From: CAMFLJ01 sp963702555
GTDB taxonomy: Bacteria > Actinomycetota > Acidimicrobiia > Acidimicrobiales > Acidimicrobilacustridaceae
NCBI GenBank assembly: GCA_963702555.1
Contig: CAVPCW010000006.1
Location: forward strand, 499,665-563,664
Length of the DNA stretch: 64,000 bases
Direction of reading: 5' to 3'
Positions 1 to 8,534 of this stretch are shown here, one piece after another. Under the pieces are notes generated by a model. It made no database searches. It saw nothing but the letters and a program-made list of their open reading frames with translations, and was not told the origin of the DNA. The position numbers were made by a program, and so were the translations under genes. Position 1 is the stretch's first letter, and every line of letters starts with the position of its first letter.

Positions 1-318
1 CGTGGCGATCCACGCCGCCGACAGGCCCTTGCCCTCGACCGGCGCCTGCATCGGGAGGCCGACCTTGGTGGCCAGCACGACCTCGTCGCGACGGCCCGCG
101 ATGGCCCGGCCGACCAGCTCCTCGGCCACCCCGTCGCCGTAGGCGTCGGCGGTGTCGATCAGGTCGATGCCCCGGTCGAGGGCGGCGTGGACGATGGCCA
201 CGCACTCGTCGGGGTCGGCGCTCGGGGCGGCGAAGGCCATGGTGCCGAGCCCGAAGGTCGAGACCTCGGGCCCGCCGGGGCCGAGACGACGACGGGCGAG
301 GGGGGAGTCAGAAGCCAT
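1..318 (-). CDS. Aldo/keto reductase, N-terminal part (cut by window start)
   Basis: The minus strand from the ATG at 318 reads MASDSPLARRRLGPGGPEV and continues open through position 1, giving the first 106 residues. The segment has the classic aldo/keto reductase beginning: the first strand with FGLGTMAF, then DRGIDLIDTADAYGDG, which contains the catalytic Asp and Tyr of the family, and VVLATKVGL with the strand before the catalytic Lys region. These NAD(P)H-dependent barrel enzymes reduce aldehydes and ketones; the substrate cannot be inferred. It diverges from the dienelactone hydrolase gene, with a perfect inverted repeat between the two. Confidence 0.9.
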   Translation of the reverse strand, partial: MASDSPLARRRLGPGGPEVSTFGLGTMAFAAPSADPDECVAIVHAALDRGIDLIDTADAYGDGVAEELVGRAIAGRRDEVVLATKVGLPMQAPVEGKGLSAAWIAT

Positions 319-350
319 GCGCGCTTACGATACTCGCCCACCTCCACCTC

Positions 351-389
351 TGGCTCACGTCGTCAGGCATGGCCTGACGACGTGAGCCA
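351..389. repeat. 18-bp perfect inverted repeat between divergent genes
   Basis: Arms 351-368 and 372-389 are perfect reverse complements around a 3-nt loop. The repeat lies between two divergently transcribed genes, so it terminates neither of them. It could be an operator, a stray small palindromic element, or a 5' leader hairpin of the reductase gene. The core GCCTGACGAC also occurs in the hairpin at 42766-42795. Confidence 0.7.
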
Positions 390-435
390 CGAGGGGGGGG
401 GGGGCTCGGGCCGGAACGGGTGGAGGGCGCGCCGG

Positions 436-447
436 TAGGGTCTGGGC
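436..447 (+). promoter_or_regulatory. -10 element giving a leaderless dienelactone hydrolase transcript
   Basis: TAGGGT at 436-441 is followed by six bases and then the ATG at 448, so transcription would start at or next to the start codon. No Shine-Dalgarno sequence is present. The same spacing recurs at many genes in this window. Confidence 0.5.
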
Positions 448-1142
448 ATGGGTGAATTCGTCACGTTCGCGAGCAACGGCCACGAAGCCGGCGGCTACCT
501 GGCCACCCCGGTGTCGGGCAGCGGTCCCGGCCTGGTCGTGATCCAGGAGTGGTGGGGCCTCGTGCCCCACATCGAGCAGGTCTGCGACCGCTTCGCCGCC
601 GAGGGCTTCGTCGCCCTCGCCCCCGACCTCTACCACGGCGACCTCGGTCTCGAACTCCGAGCCCGACGAGGCCGGCAAGCTCATGATGGCGCTCAACGTC
701 GACCAGGCCGTGAAGGACATGGGCGGCGCCGTCGACTTCCTGCTGGCCAGCGACGCCGTCACCACCTCGCCACGTCGGCGTGACCGGCTTCTGCATGGGC
801 GGCGGCCTGGCCCTGGCGCTGGCCTGCGCCCGGCCCGACGCGGTCAGTGCCTGCGCCCCCTTCTACGGCGTCATGCCCTGGCCGAACCTCGAGCCCGACT
901 GGTCGAAGCTCGACGCCGCCGTGCTCGGCCACTTCGCCGAGAACGACTCGATGTTCACCCCGGCGATGGTCGGCGAGCTCGAGTCGCGGCTGCGGGCCGA
1001 GGGCAAGGAGGCGGAGTTCATCATCCACCCCTCCACCGACCACGCCTTCTTCAACGACACCCGGCCCGAGGTCCACGACCCGGCGGCGGCGGCCGCGGCC
1101 TGGGCCTCGGTCGTGCCGTTCCTCAAGGCCAACATCACCTGA
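448..1142 (+). CDS. Dienelactone hydrolase family protein (two frameshifts)
   Basis: An alpha/beta hydrolase of the dienelactone hydrolase family, about 230 residues when reconstructed. The N-terminal part carries VVIQEWWGL and APDLYHG, the middle has the MMALNVDQAVKDMGGAVDFL block, and the nucleophile elbow is GFCMGGG with Cys as nucleophile. The acid and base sit in AENDSMF and HPSTDHAFFND. The reading frame moves by +1 twice, near 650 and near 765 (the sequence should read TS-HVGVTGFC), so each site has one surplus base. It probably hydrolyses lactones or esters; the substrate is unknown. The start is the leaderless ATG after TAGGGT. Confidence 0.88.
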
Positions 1143-1150
1143 GCCCCGGG

Positions 1151-2367
1151 ATGGCCGACGCCGCTGCGGGCTCCACGATCGTCGACCGTTACCTCGAGCT
1201 CGGTCTGCGGCTCGGCCGTCACGTCGACGGGTTCGTCGACGCCTACTACGGGCCCGCCGGGCCTGGCCGCGCGTCGTCGACGGCCGAACCGGTCCTGGCG
1301 CCGGCGCAGCTGTCGGCCGACGCCGCCGGCCTGATCGCCGACCTCGACGCCGGGGTCGACGCCGACACCCTCGACGCCTCGCCGTCGGCGGTGGCTGCGG
1401 GCCCAGGTCGTCGGCCTCCACACCAGCGCCCGGAAGTTGGCCGGCGAACCGATCGGCTACGCCGACGAGGTCGAGTGGTGCTACGGCGTGCGCCCCACGT
1501 TCCGCGACGAGGAGGCCTTCGCCGCCGCCCACCGCCGCCTCGACGAGGCGCTGCCCGGCACGCGGCGCCGATCCGCGAGCGCGTACATCGCCTGGCGCGA
1601 GGCCCAGGCCATCCCGGTCGAGCAAGCTCGAGCCGGCGCTGCGCTCGCTGGCCGACGACTTCCGCGAGCGCACCGAGCGCCTGTTCGGCCTGCCCGAGGG
1701 CGAGCACGTGCACTGGGAGCTGGCCCACGACCAGCCGTGGTCGGGCTTCAACTACTACGAGGGCGACCTGCGCAGCCGGGTGGCCATCAACACCGACCTG
1801 CCCGTGCTCTCCACGAGCATCGCCCACCTCGTCGCCCACGAGGCCTACCCCGGCCACCACACCGAGCACTCCCGCAAGGAGGCCGGGCTGGTGCGGCACC
1901 GGGGCTGGCAGGAGGAGACGATCTTCCTGGTCGGCACCCCGCAGTGCCTGCTGGCCGAAGGTCTGGCCGACCTGGCCCTCGAGGTGATCGCCGGCGAGCA
2001 CCCCGAGACCGTGGTGGCCGAGCACCTGCGGCCCCTCGGCATCGCCTACGACCCCGAGGTCGTGGCCGCCGTGCGCGCCGCCAGCGAGTCGCTCGACGCG
2101 GTGCGGGCCAACGCCGCATGGCTGCTGCACGCCGACGGCGCGCCGGTCGACGACGTCGTCGCCTACCTCGAGCGGTGGGGGCTGCAGCCCCACGGCCCGG
2201 GCCGAGAAGTCGGTGGAGTTCCTCACCTCGGAGACGTGGCGGGCGTACATCTCCTGCTACGTCGAGGGCCTGCCGCTGTGCCGGGCCTACGTGGCCGGGG
2301 ACCCCGACCCGGTTCGCCACCCTGCTCACCGAGCAGCTGGTGCCCGCCGACCTGGCGGCCGCCGTGA
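1151..2367 (+). CDS. DUF885 family protein (HEAYPGHH motif; multiple frameshifts)
   Basis: Conceptual product of about 400 residues, assembled across +1 frameshifts near 1391, 1624, 2203, 2313 and probably 2355. It contains LVAHEAYPGHHTEH, the metallopeptidase-like hallmark of DUF885, preceded by PWSGFNYYEGDLRSR and INTDLPV, and followed by a helical region with LLAEGLADLALEVI. It follows the dienelactone hydrolase gene by only 8 bases. Some family members look like zinc carboxypeptidases, but the function of this clade is unknown. Restoring each shift gives a continuous family-like sequence, so sequence error is likelier than decay. Confidence 0.75.
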
Positions 2368-2431
2368 GCTCACGCCGGGGCGGACCGGTCGTTTCGCCGC
2401 CGATCTGTTACCCAGGGGTAAGTTCTGGGTC

Positions 2432-3482
2432 ATGCGGAACCCCAAGGACTTCTTCCGGCCCCTCGCCGTCGGCGCCCCCGAACCGCTCCGGGAGATCCCG
2501 GTCAAGCCGTCGAGGATGATCCACTTCTTCCCGCCGTCGAACGAGAAGATGGTGGCCAAGCTGCCCGACATCGTCCCCACGGTCGACGTGCTGCTCGGCC
2601 AACCTCGAGGACGGCGTGCCCGCCACCGACAAGGAGGCCGCCCGCGCCGGCCTCGTGAACGTCGGCAGGACCGTCGACTTCGGCCGCACCCAGTTCTGGA
2701 CCCGCGTGAACTCGCTCGACTCGCCGTGGGGCCTCGACGACCTCACCACGGCCGTCACCGAGGTCGGCGACAAGCTCGACGTGATCATGATCCCCAAGGT
2801 CGAGGGCCCCGAGGACATCCACTACGTCGACCGCCTCCTCGCCCAGCTCGAGGCCAAGGCCGGGCTCACCCGCCCGATCCTCGTGCACGCCATCCTCGAG
2901 ACCGCCCGCGGCGTGGCCAACGTCGAGGAGATCTGCGGCGCCAGCCCCCGCATGCAGGGCCTCTCGCTCGGTCCGGCCGACCTCGCCGCCAACCGCCGCA
3001 TGAAGACCACCCGCGTCGGCGGCGGCCACCCCGGCTACCTGGTTCGTCAGGACCCGGTCGACGGCGACATCGACGGTGCCCGCACGATCTACCAGCAGGA
3101 TCTCTGGCACTACACGATCGCCCGCATGGTCGACGCCTGCGTGGCCAACGGGATCCTCCCGTACTACGGCCCCTTCGGCGACATCAAGGACGTCGTGGCC
3201 TGCGAGGACCAGTTCCGCAACGCCTTCCTGCTCGGCTGCGTCGGCGCCTGGAGCCTCCACCCCGTGCAGATCGCCATCGCCAAGCGGGTGTTCAGCCCCG
3301 ACCCGGCCGACGTCGCCCACGCCAGGCGCGTCATCGAGGCCATGGGCGACGGCACCGGCGCCCTCATGCTCGACGGCAAGATGGAGGACGACGCGTCGGT
3401 GAAGCAGTGCCGGGTGATGGTGGAGCTGGCCGAGGCCCTCGCCGCCGACGACCCCGAGCTCGCCGCCGCCTACGGCTTCTGA
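2432..3482 (+). CDS. mcl: L-malyl-CoA/beta-methylmalyl-CoA lyase (one frameshift)
   Basis: HpcH/HpaI-type lyase of about 349 residues, close in sequence to the Chloroflexus/Rhodobacter malyl-CoA lyases as I recall them. Shared blocks are FFRPLAVGAPEPLREIPV at the N-terminus, VIMIPKVEGPEDIH, LVHAILETARGV, GLSLGPADLAA, KTTRVGGGHPGY, YYGPFGDIKD and CVGAWSLHPVQI. It cleaves malyl-CoA to acetyl-CoA and glyoxylate, or methylmalyl-CoA to propionyl-CoA and glyoxylate. A +1 shift near 2600 interrupts LLG-NLEDGVP. The downstream CitE-like gene starts 16 bases later, and a candidate methylsuccinyl-CoA dehydrogenase lies nearby, which suggests the ethylmalonyl-CoA pathway. Confidence 0.88.
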
Positions 3483-3498
3483 CCAGGAGAACGACGAG

Positions 3499-4371
3499 AT
3501 GAGTGACGCACTGCGGCCGCGACGGTCGGTGCTGTACATGCCCGGCGCCAACGAGCGGGCCCTCGAGAAGGCCAAGGGCATCCCCGCCGACGCCCTCATC
3601 CTCGACCTGGAGGACGCCGTCGCCCCCGACGCCAAGGCCGACGCCCGCGGTCGCGTCTGCGCCGCGGTGCAGTCCGGCGAGTACGGCGCCAAGGAGCTCA
3701 CCATCCGCATCAACGGCCTCGGCACCGAGTGGCACGAGGCCGACCTGGCCGCCGCCGCGGCCGCCGGGCCCGACGGCATCGTCGTGCCCAAGGTGAACTC
3801 CGCCGCCGAGGTGGCCCGCCTGGTCGACGCCCTCGAGGCCGCCGGCGCCCCGGACCGCACGAAGCTCTGGGCGATGCTCGAGACCCCGGTCGCCATCCTC
3901 CACGCCGAGGAGATCGCCACCGCCTCGGCCCGCCTCACCGTGCTGATCATGGGCACCAACGACCTGGCCAAGGAGCTCCACGCCGAGCACGTGCCGGGCC
4001 GGGCGCCGCTGCAGTTCGGCCTCCAGGCCTGCCTCACCGCCGCCCGCCTCGCCGACAAGGTGATCCTCGACGGCGTCTACAACGACATCAAGGACGACGA
4101 CGGCTTCCGGGCCGAGTGCGTCCAGGGCCGCCAGTTCGGCTTCGACGGCAAGACGCTCATCCACCCGAGCCAGGTCGAGCCGTGCAACGACGTGTTCGCC
4201 CCGAGCGAGGCCGAGATCGCGTCGTCGCAGGAGATCATCGCCGCCTTCGAGGAGGCCCAGGCCGAGGGCCGCGGCGTCGTCACCGTGAACGGCCGGATGA
4301 TCGAGAACCTCCACGTCGACAACGCCCGGCGCATCCTCGCCGTGGCCGACGCCATCGCCGCCCTCGGCTGA
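3499..4371 (+). CDS. CitE-like HpcH/HpaI lyase: candidate malyl-CoA thioesterase or citramalyl-CoA lyase
   Basis: A 290-residue CitE/Mcl2-type protein. Visible motifs are RRSVLYMPG, ALILDLEDAVAPDAK, a conserved RING, VVPKVNS, LWAMLETP, the metal/CoA region MGTNDLAKEL and the C-terminal FGFDGKTLIHPSQV. It is co-oriented with mcl, with an AGGAGAACGACGAG ribosome site before the ATG. In Rhodobacter the paralogue next to this pathway hydrolyses malyl-CoA to malate, which would fit here. CitE-like proteins vary, so a citramalyl-CoA lyase is the alternative. Confidence 0.82.
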   Translation: MSDALRPRRSVLYMPGANERALEKAKGIPADALILDLEDAVAPDAKADARGRVCAAVQSGEYGAKELTIRINGLGTEWHEADLAAAAAAGPDGIVVPKVNSAAEVARLVDALEAAGAPDRTKLWAMLETPVAILHAEEIATASARLTVLIMGTNDLAKELHAEHVPGRAPLQFGLQACLTAARLADKVILDGVYNDIKDDDGFRAECVQGRQFGFDGKTLIHPSQVEPCNDVFAPSEAEIASSQEIIAAFEEAQAEGRGVVTVNGRMIENLHVDNARRILAVADAIAALG

Positions 4372-4469
4372 CCTCCCCACCTGGCGTCCCGATCGGCCTG
4401 ATGGTCAGCACCGTCCGGCCCGCCGGTAGGGTCGCGGCGGCGAGCCCCACCGGTGAGGAGAGAACGACG

Positions 4470-4928
4470 ATGGCACGTACGCGGCACCCCGCACTGGTCA
4501 CCGCCACGGTGGTCCTGGCCCTGTCGGCCGCCGCGTGCACCTCGTCGAAGGAGCCCGTCGCCATCACCGGTGGCACCTCGACCTCGTCGACCACCACCAC
4601 GGTCGTGGGGGCCGGGCCGGCAGTCCGGGTGGCCGCCAACGACCCCGCGTCGCTGGGCCGCCTGTTCGCCGCCTGGGCGATCCCGCTCGGGGCCGACGGC
4701 TACGTCGGGGCCTGTGCCCCCGACCCGGCATCGATGGCCCCGGCCGACACCTGGTGCTCGGTCGAGACCACCGGAGCGGCAGGCGGCCAGGTGTTCCGGA
4801 TGTTCCACCCGGGCGACGCCACGGCGAGCGCCGCGGTGCTGATCGCACCGGTCGACGGCTTCTACCGGATCGACGACTCCTTCACCTTCGGCGACGGCAC
4901 CCCGCCGGCCTGGGTCGGCGGGAGCTGA
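4470..4928 (+). CDS. Putative lipoprotein, unknown function
   Basis: A 152-residue protein beginning MARTRHPALVTATVVLALSA followed by AACTSSKEP. This is a signal peptide with a lipobox (Cys near residue 22), then a Ser/Thr-rich linker, so it should be anchored outside the membrane. The mature domain has two further Cys that may form a disulfide (GACAP and TWCSVE). I do not recognise the family. The start is the ATG after GGTGAGGAGAGAACG; TAGGGT upstream at about 4426 is a possible -10. It converges with the acyl-CoA dehydrogenase gene, which ends 12 bases away. Confidence 0.72.
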   Translation: MARTRHPALVTATVVLALSAAACTSSKEPVAITGGTSTSSTTTTVVGAGPAVRVAANDPASLGRLFAAWAIPLGADGYVGACAPDPASMAPADTWCSVETTGAAGGQVFRMFHPGDATASAAVLIAPVDGFYRIDDSFTFGDGTPPAWVGGS

Positions 4929-4940
4929 CCGGCGCCGGCG

Positions 4941-6545
4941 CTACTTGACGGCGTCGAGCATGCGGCGGGCGATCACCTTGAGGCACAGGGTCTCGTCGGC
5001 GCCCTCGAAGATCGACAGCACTCGGGCGTCGACGAAGTAGCGGCTGACCTTGTACTCCTCGGCGTAGCCCATGCCGCCGTGGATCTGCATGGCCTCGCGG
5101 GTGACCCACTCGGCGGCCTTGCAGACGTAGGCCTTCACCATCGAGGCCTCGAGCTGGCCCTGGCCGGCGGCCATGAGCTTGGCGACCTCGTAGGAGAACT
5201 GCCGGCCGGCCTGGATCAGCACGACCATGCGGCCGAGCTTGGCCTGGGTGAGCTGGTACTCGTGGATGGGCTGGCCGAACACGACCCGGTCGAGGGAGTA
5301 CTGGCGGGCCTCCTCGTAGGCGGCCTGCATCACGCCGACGGCGCGGGCGGCGGTCTGCAGCCGGCCGTTCTCGAACCCGGCCATCTGGTAGTAGAAGCCC
5401 CGGCCGAGGCCGTCGTCGCCGCCGACCTGGTTCTCGGCGGCCACGAACCAGTCCTCGAGGGCGACCTCGTAGGAGTGCATGCCGCGGTAGCCGATGGTGT
5501 CGATCGCCCGACCCTCCATCTTCCCGCCGCCGGGGGCGCCACCGTCGGCGCCGGCGTCCTGGGTGAAGGCGAAGCTGTGGGCCTCGCCCCGGGGCTTGGG
5601 CACCACGAACATCGACAGGCCCTTGTGGGTGAGGGACTTGTCGGGGTTGGTGCGGGCCAGGAGCATCAGCACGTCGGCCCGGGCGCCGAAGGTGCACCAG
5701 GTCTTCACGCCGTTGATGAGCCAGCCGCCCTCGGTGGGGGTGGCGGTGACCTTCACGCCGGCCACGTCGGAGCCGTAGTCGGGCTCGGTGACGGCCACGG
5801 CGGCCATGACCTCGGCCGAGGCGAGCTTGGGCAGCCACTGCTGCTTCTGCTCCTCGGTGCCGCCCGCGAGCAGGGCCCGGGTGAGGATCTCGGGGCGGGT
5901 GATGAGCGAGCCGCCGGCGCCGAGCGAGGCCTTGGACAGCTCCTCGGTGGCGACGACCATGCCGATGTACTCGCTCTCGCCGCCCTCGGAGTAGCCGTCG
6001 TACTCGACCGGCACCGACAGGCCGAAGCCGCCGAGCTCGGCGAGGCCGCTGATGAGCTCCTCGGGGATGTCGGCGTTCTCGCGGTGGATGTGCTCGGCGA
6101 CCGGCGCGATCTCGTTCTCGGCGAAGCGGCGGAAGGTGTCCTGCACCATCTCGAAGTCGCTGTCGAGGTGGCGGGGGCCGGGGGTGTCGGCGAGCGACGC
6201 CAGGAACTCCGGGGCCCGGTAGGTGGCCACGAACTCACGGGTGCCGTCGAGCACGCCCGGCTCGACGCCCCACTCGGCCTCGCGGCCGAACAGCTTGGGC
6301 ACGAGCTCGCCGATGGCGTCGGCGATGTAGGCGCAGGTGATCTTGCCCTCGACCTCGCCCTTGGCGCCGTAGGCCAGCATCGCCCGGCCGGTCTCGACGG
6401 TGGCCGCGGCGTGGGCCAGCTCGTAGGCGATGACCTGGTTGGCGTCGGGACCCCCGGTCTCGGCGAGGCGCCGGGTGGCGGCGTCGACGACGTCGTGGGC
6501 GGCGCCGATCACGGCGGCGGCGGCGGTGAGGTCCGGGGCAGTCAT
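4941..6545 (-). CDS. Long acyl-CoA dehydrogenase, candidate (2S)-methylsuccinyl-CoA dehydrogenase
   Basis: A 534-residue acyl-CoA dehydrogenase, about 140 residues longer at the N-terminus than ordinary family members. Methylsuccinyl-CoA dehydrogenases share that feature. The core has GGFGLSVPVEYDGY, AVTEPDYGSDVAG, INGVKTWCTFGARAD, a FAD-binding QIHGGMGYAEEYKVSRY and the catalytic-Glu segment LSIFEGADETL near residue 514. Its neighbours are malyl-CoA lyase genes, which supports oxidation of methylsuccinyl-CoA to mesaconyl-CoA in the ethylmalonyl-CoA pathway. The gene is probably leaderless: TAACCT lies seven bases before the ATG. A generic short-chain acyl-CoA dehydrogenase is the alternative. 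Confidence 0.85.
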   Translation of the reverse strand: MTAPDLTAAAAVIGAAHDVVDAATRRLAETGGPDANQVIAYELAHAAATVETGRAMLAYGAKGEVEGKITCAYIADAIGELVPKLFGREAEWGVEPGVLDGTREFVATYRAPEFLASLADTPGPRHLDSDFEMVQDTFRRFAENEIAPVAEHIHRENADIPEELISGLAELGGFGLSVPVEYDGYSEGGESEYIGMVVATEELSKASLGAGGSLITRPEILTRALLAGGTEEQKQQWLPKLASAEVMAAVAVTEPDYGSDVAGVKVTATPTEGGWLINGVKTWCTFGARADVLMLLARTNPDKSLTHKGLSMFVVPKPRGEAHSFAFTQDAGADGGAPGGGKMEGRAIDTIGYRGMHSYEVALEDWFVAAENQVGGDDGLGRGFYYQMAGFENGRLQTAARAVGVMQAAYEEARQYSLDRVVFGQPIHEYQLTQAKLGRMVVLIQAGRQFSYEVAKLMAAGQGQLEASMVKAYVCKAAEWVTREAMQIHGGMGYAEEYKVSRYFVDARVLSIFEGADETLCLKVIARRMLDAVK

Positions 6546-6663
6546 GGTTCGAAGGTTACCCGTGGGTCACCTCCCGGATCCCATCGAAACGTCGGGTCCT
6601 TCCCGGTCGTTCGCCTCTGGTGGCGGGGCCGGATTCTGCGAAGGTGCGTCACAGGACACCGAC

Positions 6664-7728
6664 ATGACGACTGATGCTGACGATCAACCTCCCGTACCGG
6701 GCGCAAAGGCCCGTTCAGGCGCGGCCGCTTCCCCTCGGGCCCGACGCCGTTGGCCGTTGATCGCCGTTCTTGTGGTCGGTATCGGTCTGGTGTTCGCCCC
6801 GGTCGTGTTCCAGATGTTCACCCGGGCCCCGAAGGGGCGGGACATGATCGACGCGTTCCGGCCGTACATGAACGAGTCGACCATCGGCGGCTTCCAACAG
6901 GACATGGCGGCGATCGGAGCTGCGGCGGACGAGGTGCCCGCGCTCCGCGCTGAGCTGCGGTCCGCCCTGGGGCTCGACGACGCCCAGCTCGACCAGCGGT
7001 ACCCCCTCCTGGTGTCCTTCGAGGACCAGTGGCCAGGGGTCGACACCGACATGAACGACATGCTCACGACGATGCGGGCCGACATCGTCGATTACGAGGC
7101 GGTCGACGCTCTACCGCCGTTCGACCTGTTCCCGTGGTTCTTCGTCGTGCCCGGGGTGTTGGTCGCCGGCGCTGCCGGGCTGGGACTGCTCCGGATGCGG
7201 CGCGGGCGCTCGACCCTTCCGGAGCTCGTCGTCCTGATCGTGCTCGGTGCCGGGGTGGCACTGGCGCCGGTCGCGTTCCAGATGTTCGACCGCGCCCCCA
7301 AGGGCGGCGACATGATCGACGACTTCCAGCCACTCATGGTCGAGGCGAAGGTCCGCAAGATCCAGGGGTACTTCGTGGTGCTCGGCGGCGGTGAAGGCAC
7401 CGTGCGCTCTCAGATCGTGCCCGCGCTCGCCGCTGCCGGCGGCGAGTCGAACGAGGAGGTGCTCGCCCGGTACCCGGCCCTGGCCGAGTGGGGTGAGACC
7501 TGGCCGGCGACCTCGAGCCAGATGGCCCCGATGATCGGTGCGATGGCCGACAACCTCGGCAACTACGCAGCCGTGAAGGCCCTTCCACCGTTCCCGCTCT
7601 TCCCGTGGTTCTTCGTCCTCCCCGGGCTCCTCGTGGTCGTGTTCGCCGGCTTCGCCTGGCGTGACCGACTCGCAGAGAACCCGGCGGACGGTCCCGTTCC
7701 CAACCCACCATCAGGAGTCGCACCATGA
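6664..7728 (+). CDS. Internally duplicated membrane protein, unknown function
   Basis: A 355-residue protein made of two homologous halves. Each half has a transmembrane segment that runs into a conserved block (FAPVVFQMFTRAPKGRDMID in the first, LAPVAFQMFDRAPKGGDMID in the second), about 100 soluble residues, then a second segment preceded by ALPPFDLFPWFFVVPG or ALPPFPLFPWFFVLPG. The loops are probably extracytoplasmic. The N-terminal 35 residues are polar and disordered. The ATG of the next gene overlaps its stop codon, so the two are translationally coupled. The biochemical role is unknown. Confidence 0.78.
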   Translation: MTTDADDQPPVPGAKARSGAAASPRARRRWPLIAVLVVGIGLVFAPVVFQMFTRAPKGRDMIDAFRPYMNESTIGGFQQDMAAIGAAADEVPALRAELRSALGLDDAQLDQRYPLLVSFEDQWPGVDTDMNDMLTTMRADIVDYEAVDALPPFDLFPWFFVVPGVLVAGAAGLGLLRMRRGRSTLPELVVLIVLGAGVALAPVAFQMFDRAPKGGDMIDDFQPLMVEAKVRKIQGYFVVLGGGEGTVRSQIVPALAAAGGESNEEVLARYPALAEWGETWPATSSQMAPMIGAMADNLGNYAAVKALPPFPLFPWFFVLPGLLVVVFAGFAWRDRLAENPADGPVPNPPSGVAP

Positions 7729-8468
7729 GACACACTCGTCGGAACGTTCTCGGCGGGGCCGCCCTGCTGGGAGCGCTGATCCTCGCCGTGCCCGCGTGCG
7801 GGAGCGACACGGACAGCAGTGACGCCGGCTCGACGGCCACGACCGAGGCCTCCGGGACGACCGGCAGCGGTCCGCTCGTCGGCACGTTCGAGATCACCGC
7901 CGGCCAGTGCTCTGGCACCACCGTCAGCGGCTCCTACTTCCGCATGGTGTCGTCGGGCGGAACCGTGGCGGCCGGCCCGTACGTGCCGAACGCCGACTCG
8001 ACGTGCACCGGCGACACCGCCTACAGCCCCCTCAGCCCCGGAACCGACGGCGGCTTGGTCACCGGCAGCTATCAGGAGCAGCCGGACCCGCCCTTCGACG
8101 CCACCCAGAACGGTCTGGCCGGCGGGATCGTGAAGCCGCTCAAGTTCTTCGGCGTGGACTTCGCCGCCTCGACCAACCCCACCGACCCCGAGTCGGGTGA
8201 CGCGGTGCCGGCGCCGTCCATCGCCGTGGCCGACGGCACCCTGTCGGGTGCTGTCGCCGCGATGACGGTGGCGTGGAATGGCCAGCAGTTCAACCAGGGG
8301 GCGCCGAAGCCCGACGGCTCGTCGCCAGGCATCACCGTCGCGCCGACGGGCACCTACGACCCGGCCACCGGGAAGTACGTGCTCGAGTGGGCGAGCCAGA
8401 TCGTGGGCGGTCCCTTCGACGGCTACACGGGCGTCTGGCACCTCGAGGGCACCTTCAAGGCCGCCTGA
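7725..8468 (+). CDS. Secreted lipoprotein coupled to the duplicated membrane protein
   Basis: A 247-residue protein with MRHTRRNVLGGAALLGALIL followed by AVPACGSD. The Arg-Arg pair suggests possible Tat export, and the lipobox Cys is near residue 25. A Ser/Thr/Asp linker follows, then a beta-rich domain with two Cys (GQCSGT and STCTGD). No catalytic motif is evident. The stop/start overlap with the upstream membrane gene suggests that the two products work together in the envelope. A long perfect hairpin follows the stop codon. Confidence 0.75.
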   Translation: MRHTRRNVLGGAALLGALILAVPACGSDTDSSDAGSTATTEASGTTGSGPLVGTFEITAGQCSGTTVSGSYFRMVSSGGTVAAGPYVPNADSTCTGDTAYSPLSPGTDGGLVTGSYQEQPDPPFDATQNGLAGGIVKPLKFFGVDFAASTNPTDPESGDAVPAPSIAVADGTLSGAVAAMTVAWNGQQFNQGAPKPDGSSPGITVAPTGTYDPATGKYVLEWASQIVGGPFDGYTGVWHLEGTFKAA

Positions 8469-8478
8469 CCTGGATCTC

Positions 8479-8516
8479 GTGCGCTGTTCCGTCGTCAGGA
8501 CGACGGAACAGCGCAC
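8479..8516. terminator. 18-bp perfect hairpin between convergent genes
   Basis: Arms 8479-8496 and 8499-8516 are perfectly complementary with a 2-nt loop. The hairpin sits between the stop codons of two convergent genes and has no T-tract, as is usual in high-GC actinobacteria. It probably terminates transcription from both sides. Confidence 0.75.
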
Positions 8517-8534
8517 GGTTTCCGCAGGAGTCGC

